Shown here: positions 3,957-6,416 of the stretch, piece after piece
How the letters are laid out: every line of letters begins with the position of its first letter
Numbering within the stretch: the stretch's first letter is position 1
Origin: Candidatus Acidiferrales bacterium
Lineage (GTDB): Bacteria > Acidobacteriota > Terriglobia > Acidiferrales > UBA7541
DNA length: 6,416 nt
Assembly (NCBI GenBank): GCA_955651735.1
Contig: CATPAM010000124.1
Coordinates: 1 to 6,416, forward strand
Direction: 5' to 3'
Made by a program: the position numbers and the translations under genes
Notes under the pieces: generated by a model
Databases searched by the model: none
Told to the model about the DNA's origin: nothing
Seen by the model: the letters and a program-made list of their open reading frames with translations, nothing else

Positions 3957-6245
3957 ATGAGCGCAACGCTTTGCCGTACCGCTTTTCTTGTTTTTCTCGC
4001 GTTCGCAGTCAGTTTTTCCTTGCAAGCTCAATCCGATTCTCCGGCCGCTCATCTTTCCGGCACCTTGTTGGATTCCAGCGGCGCGGGAGTTCCCGGCGTC
4101 CGCATCACGGCGCGGTTGGAGAACGCGCCCAACGCCGCTCCTTTGGCGGCAACCTCCGCAAACGACGGCTCCTACTCGCTCACTTTCCCTGCGGGCCGCT
4201 ACCGCATCCAATTCGCCCGCGAATCCTTCGTGCCCCGTGATTTCGTTTTGGATTTCTCCGCGGGCCAATCCCGCATGCTCGATCTGCACCTGGAACTGGA
4301 GCGACTTTCCTCGAGCGTGGTAGTCACTTCGCAAGCGGAACCGGCCTTGGCGCAGGAAGCCTCCGCTTCCGTCACGGTCATCACTCGCGATGAGATTGAT
4401 AATCGCCAGGCGATTCCTCTGACCGATGTCTTGTTGTACGCCCCGGGAGTCGCTGTCGACCGGACGGGCCCGGAAGGCGGGCTCGCCGGAATTTTCCTGA
4501 ACGGCGGCAACTCCTACCAGACCAAGGTGCTCATCGACGGCACCGCCGCAAATCTTCCCGGCGGCACGTTTGATTTCTCCAACTTCACGCTCGACAACAT
4601 CGACAAAGTCGAAGTCGTGCGCGGCGCGGAAAGCGCCCTCTACGGCACCGACGCCGCCTCCGGCGTCATTCAGGTATTTACCCATCGCGGGGAAACTCGC
4701 GTTCCCGCTTTCAATCTGTTCACCGAAGGCGGCAGCTTTTCCACCGCGCGCGGCGGCGCGCAGCTCAGCGGCCTGCTCGGCTCGTTCGACTATTCCGGTG
4801 CGGCCTCTTACTTCACTTCCGAAGGACAAGGCCCCAACGACTCCTTCCGCAATCGCACCATCTCCGGGAACTTCGGCTACGCCTTCAGCGAAACCAATCA
4901 GCTCCGTCTCGCGCTTCGCAATAACACCAGCGAAGCGGGCATTCCTGGCCAAACCTTGCTGACCCCTCCGAGCCTCCACCAAATCAACGACCTCCGCGAT
5001 TTCAGCGTCAATGCCCGCTGGGATTTCACCAGCGGCACTCACTGGCACCATCAGATGAGCGGCGCCGAGTCTTACCATCACGTGTTCACCGCCAACCCCA
5101 TGCAGAGCTTTTTTGCCACCGATCCCTTCGCCGGCTGCCCGCAAACCAATCCCGCGGCGGTGCCTACCGCGGAGTTTTGCGATTTCACTTCGCCGGGCGC
5201 AAAGAGCGAATACAACCGCGCAAGCATCAACGCGCAGACCAGTTACATTCTCCGCAAATTCAGCGCTACGGCCGGATATCAGTACGAAGTCGAGAACACC
5301 GACATCTCGTTCCTGGGCATCGGCCATCTTCGCCGCAACAACCAAGGCGGCTATCTCGATTTCCGCTACCTGCCTGTTTCGCGCCTGTCTCTCGATTTCG
5401 GCGCACGCGCGGAAGCCAATGGCAGCTTCGGCACCCGCGTCGTTCCGCGCGTCGGCGCTTCCCTGGCCTTGCGCTACGGCAGCGGCTTCTGGGGCGACAC
5501 GCGTTACCGCTTCTTTTATGGAGCAGGCATCGTCGAACCGCGCTTCGACCAAAACGCCGGCAGCAGCCCTTGCTTCCCCGGCAATCCCACCCTCAAGCCG
5601 GAAGCCAGCAAGACCTGGAACACCGGCATCGAGCAAAAACTGCTGGACGATCGCGTGAAAATCTCCGCCGACTATTTTTCCAGCCGCTTCTACGACATCA
5701 TCAGTTTCACGTCCTGCTCTCCGTTCAGCCCTTGCGCGATTCCTCAGCCGGCGGGCTGCCCCGCTTTCTGGGGCAATTTCTTCAACACCGATCTGGCTCG
5801 GGCGCGGGGAACGAATGTCGCCGTGGAAGCCCGCCCGGTTCACGGGCTCATGGTCGCGGGCAATTATTCGTATAACGACAGCCGCGTTCTGGTTTCCCCC
5901 AACGCCTTCGATCCCGCGGAAATCGCCGGCAACCACCTGATTCGCCGGCCTCCGCACTCTGGCTCTCTCACGCTCATGTCCTCGTTTCGCCAGTTCCATT
6001 TCACCATTGCCGGGTACTTCAGCGGCCCGCGCACCGACAGCGATTTTCTCTTCCTCGGCCTGACGCGCAATCCCGGCTACGCCCGCTTCGACATCGCCAG
6101 CAGCTACAACGTTGGCCGCGGCATCTCGCTGTATGCTCACGCCACCAACCTGTTCGACAACCACTACCAGGACGCCATCGGTTATCCGGCGCTCGGCCGG
6201 GACGTTCGCGTGGGCATGAACTATCGCTTCAGCGGCAAAAACTAA
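3957..6245 (+). CDS. btuB: TonB-dependent outer-membrane receptor, BtuB-like
   Basis: This 762-residue protein should move a corrinoid across the outer membrane using TonB energy. Residues 1-24 are a signal peptide (cleavage near LQA-QS). Residues about 31-116 form a carboxypeptidase-regulatory-like beta-sandwich (SGTLLDSSGAGVPGVRI, then NDGSYSLTFPAGRYRI). A TonB-box-like SSVVVTSQ at 119-126 follows. The plug spans about 133-245, with IPLTDVLLYAPGV and VEVVRGAESALYGTDAASGVIQVFT, and a roughly 500-residue barrel follows. Near the end, NLFDNHYQDAIGYPALGRD (731-749) closely resembles the last strands of BtuB. Cysteine pairs in likely outer loops (394/408, and 587/593/601) may form disulfides. 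E. coli BtuB is about 600 residues and lacks the N-terminal domain. GGAGGA six bases upstream fixes the start. B12 as substrate rests on the btuFCD neighbours, the B12-box leader and the C-terminal motif; siderophore transport is the main alternative. Confidence 0.85.
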   Translation: MSATLCRTAFLVFLAFAVSFSLQAQSDSPAAHLSGTLLDSSGAGVPGVRITARLENAPNAAPLAATSANDGSYSLTFPAGRYRIQFARESFVPRDFVLDFSAGQSRMLDLHLELERLSSSVVVTSQAEPALAQEASASVTVITRDEIDNRQAIPLTDVLLYAPGVAVDRTGPEGGLAGIFLNGGNSYQTKVLIDGTAANLPGGTFDFSNFTLDNIDKVEVVRGAESALYGTDAASGVIQVFTHRGETRVPAFNLFTEGGSFSTARGGAQLSGLLGSFDYSGAASYFTSEGQGPNDSFRNRTISGNFGYAFSETNQLRLALRNNTSEAGIPGQTLLTPPSLHQINDLRDFSVNARWDFTSGTHWHHQMSGAESYHHVFTANPMQSFFATDPFAGCPQTNPAAVPTAEFCDFTSPGAKSEYNRASINAQTSYILRKFSATAGYQYEVENTDISFLGIGHLRRNNQGGYLDFRYLPVSRLSLDFGARAEANGSFGTRVVPRVGASLALRYGSGFWGDTRYRFFYGAGIVEPRFDQNAGSSPCFPGNPTLKPEASKTWNTGIEQKLLDDRVKISADYFSSRFYDIISFTSCSPFSPCAIPQPAGCPAFWGNFFNTDLARARGTNVAVEARPVHGLMVAGNYSYNDSRVLVSPNAFDPAEIAGNHLIRRPPHSGSLTLMSSFRQFHFTIAGYFSGPRTDSDFLFLGLTRNPGYARFDIASSYNVGRGISLYAHATNLFDNHYQDAIGYPALGRDVRVGMNYRFSGKN

Positions 6246-6255
6246 GGGGCCGCGC

Positions 6256-6271
6256 CTCTCGTTCGCGAGGT
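6256..6271 (+). promoter_or_regulatory. TTCG-loop hairpin holding the ribosome binding site of the next gene
   Basis: CTCG at 6258-6261 pairs with CGAG at 6266-6269 around the loop TTCG, and T6257-G6270 adds a wobble pair. The 3' arm includes GAGG (6267-6270), the only Shine-Dalgarno candidate for ATG 6281, ten bases away. The binding site may therefore be partly masked unless ribosomes finishing the receptor gene (stop at 6243-6245) open it. No T-run follows, so it is not a terminator, and the two genes are probably cotranscribed. Confidence 0.4.
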
Positions 6272-6280
6272 GTACGTACT

Positions 6281-6416
6281 ATGTCTGAGCCCATGCTCTT
6301 CTGCTGGTCTGGCGGCAAAGACAGCGCCTTGGCGCTGCACACGCTACTGCAACGCCCCGACGTTCGCATCGCCGCGCTCCTTACCACCGTAACCGAAACC
6401 TACGAACGCATCAGCA
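6281..6416 (+). CDS. DUF71/COG2102 (Dph6-like) ATP-pyrophosphatase, N-terminal part
   Basis: Only the first 45 codons are inside the window. Residues 6-20 carry the PP-loop motif SGGKDSALALH, which binds ATP and releases pyrophosphate in N-type ATP pyrophosphatases. LLTTVTETYERIS at 33-45 is the typical next strand and turn of DUF71/COG2102 proteins. In eukaryotes and archaea the family includes diphthine-ammonia ligase (Dph6). Bacteria lack diphthamide, and published comparative genomics predicted a role in B12 salvage for one subgroup that clusters with B12 genes. Position directly after a BtuB-like receptor in a btuFCD locus fits that subgroup. The start at ATG 6281 gives the usual short lead before the motif; a second in-frame ATG at 6293 is possible. 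The family is safe; the B12-salvage role is inference from neighbours. Confidence 0.85.
   Translation, partial: MSEPMLFCWSGGKDSALALHTLLQRPDVRIAALLTTVTETYERIS

Noticed and set aside
3921..6164. A 747-codon open frame on the minus strand opposite the receptor gene
   Set aside because: Its translation is Ala/Glu/Val/Arg-rich with no recognisable domain, signal or ribosome binding site. It mirrors the codon bias of the real receptor gene on the + strand.

Overview
This is a high-GC bacterial window carrying a vitamin B12 (cobalamin/corrinoid) uptake locus, all on the + strand. The outer-membrane receptor has a carboxypeptidase-regulatory-like domain in front of its TonB plug. Together with the GC content, this suits an environmental Gram-negative such as an Acidobacteriota member, but that assignment is inference from style only.

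Layout. (1) 1-186: the C-terminal end of an enoyl-CoA hydratase/isomerase family gene, probably unrelated to the rest. (2) 187-568: a leader with two small stem-loops, a good sigma70-like promoter (TTGACT-17-TACACT), a cobalamin riboswitch aptamer, a candidate antiterminator and an intrinsic terminator. This reads as a transcription-attenuation switch in front of the transporter genes. (3) 569-3512: three overlapping genes for a BtuFCD-type ABC importer: periplasmic binding protein, FecCD-family permease and ATPase. (4) 3513-3956: a 444-base gap. Its first half has no recognisable gene but holds a 15-bp inverted repeat. Its second half holds two 17-bp dyads 25 bp apart, then a sequence with the B12-box and several cobalamin-aptamer helices but no ACTGT segment, then stem-loops that run up to a strong Shine-Dalgarno. 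(5) 3957-6245: a BtuB-like TonB-dependent receptor. (6) 6281 to the window edge: the start of a DUF71/COG2102 (Dph6-like) ATP-pyrophosphatase. One subgroup of that family has been predicted from comparative genomics to act in B12 salvage.

How it fits together. The receptor would bring corrinoid across the outer membrane, the binding protein would deliver it to the permease/ATPase complex, and the DUF71 protein may process the imported corrinoid. When B12 is plentiful the first riboswitch should stop transcription before btuF, and the second leader may separately control the receptor and the DUF71 gene. No corrin-ring biosynthesis gene is visible, so the window speaks for uptake and salvage. 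The parts most worth a second look are the second, reduced riboswitch-like leader and the paired dyads that overlap it.
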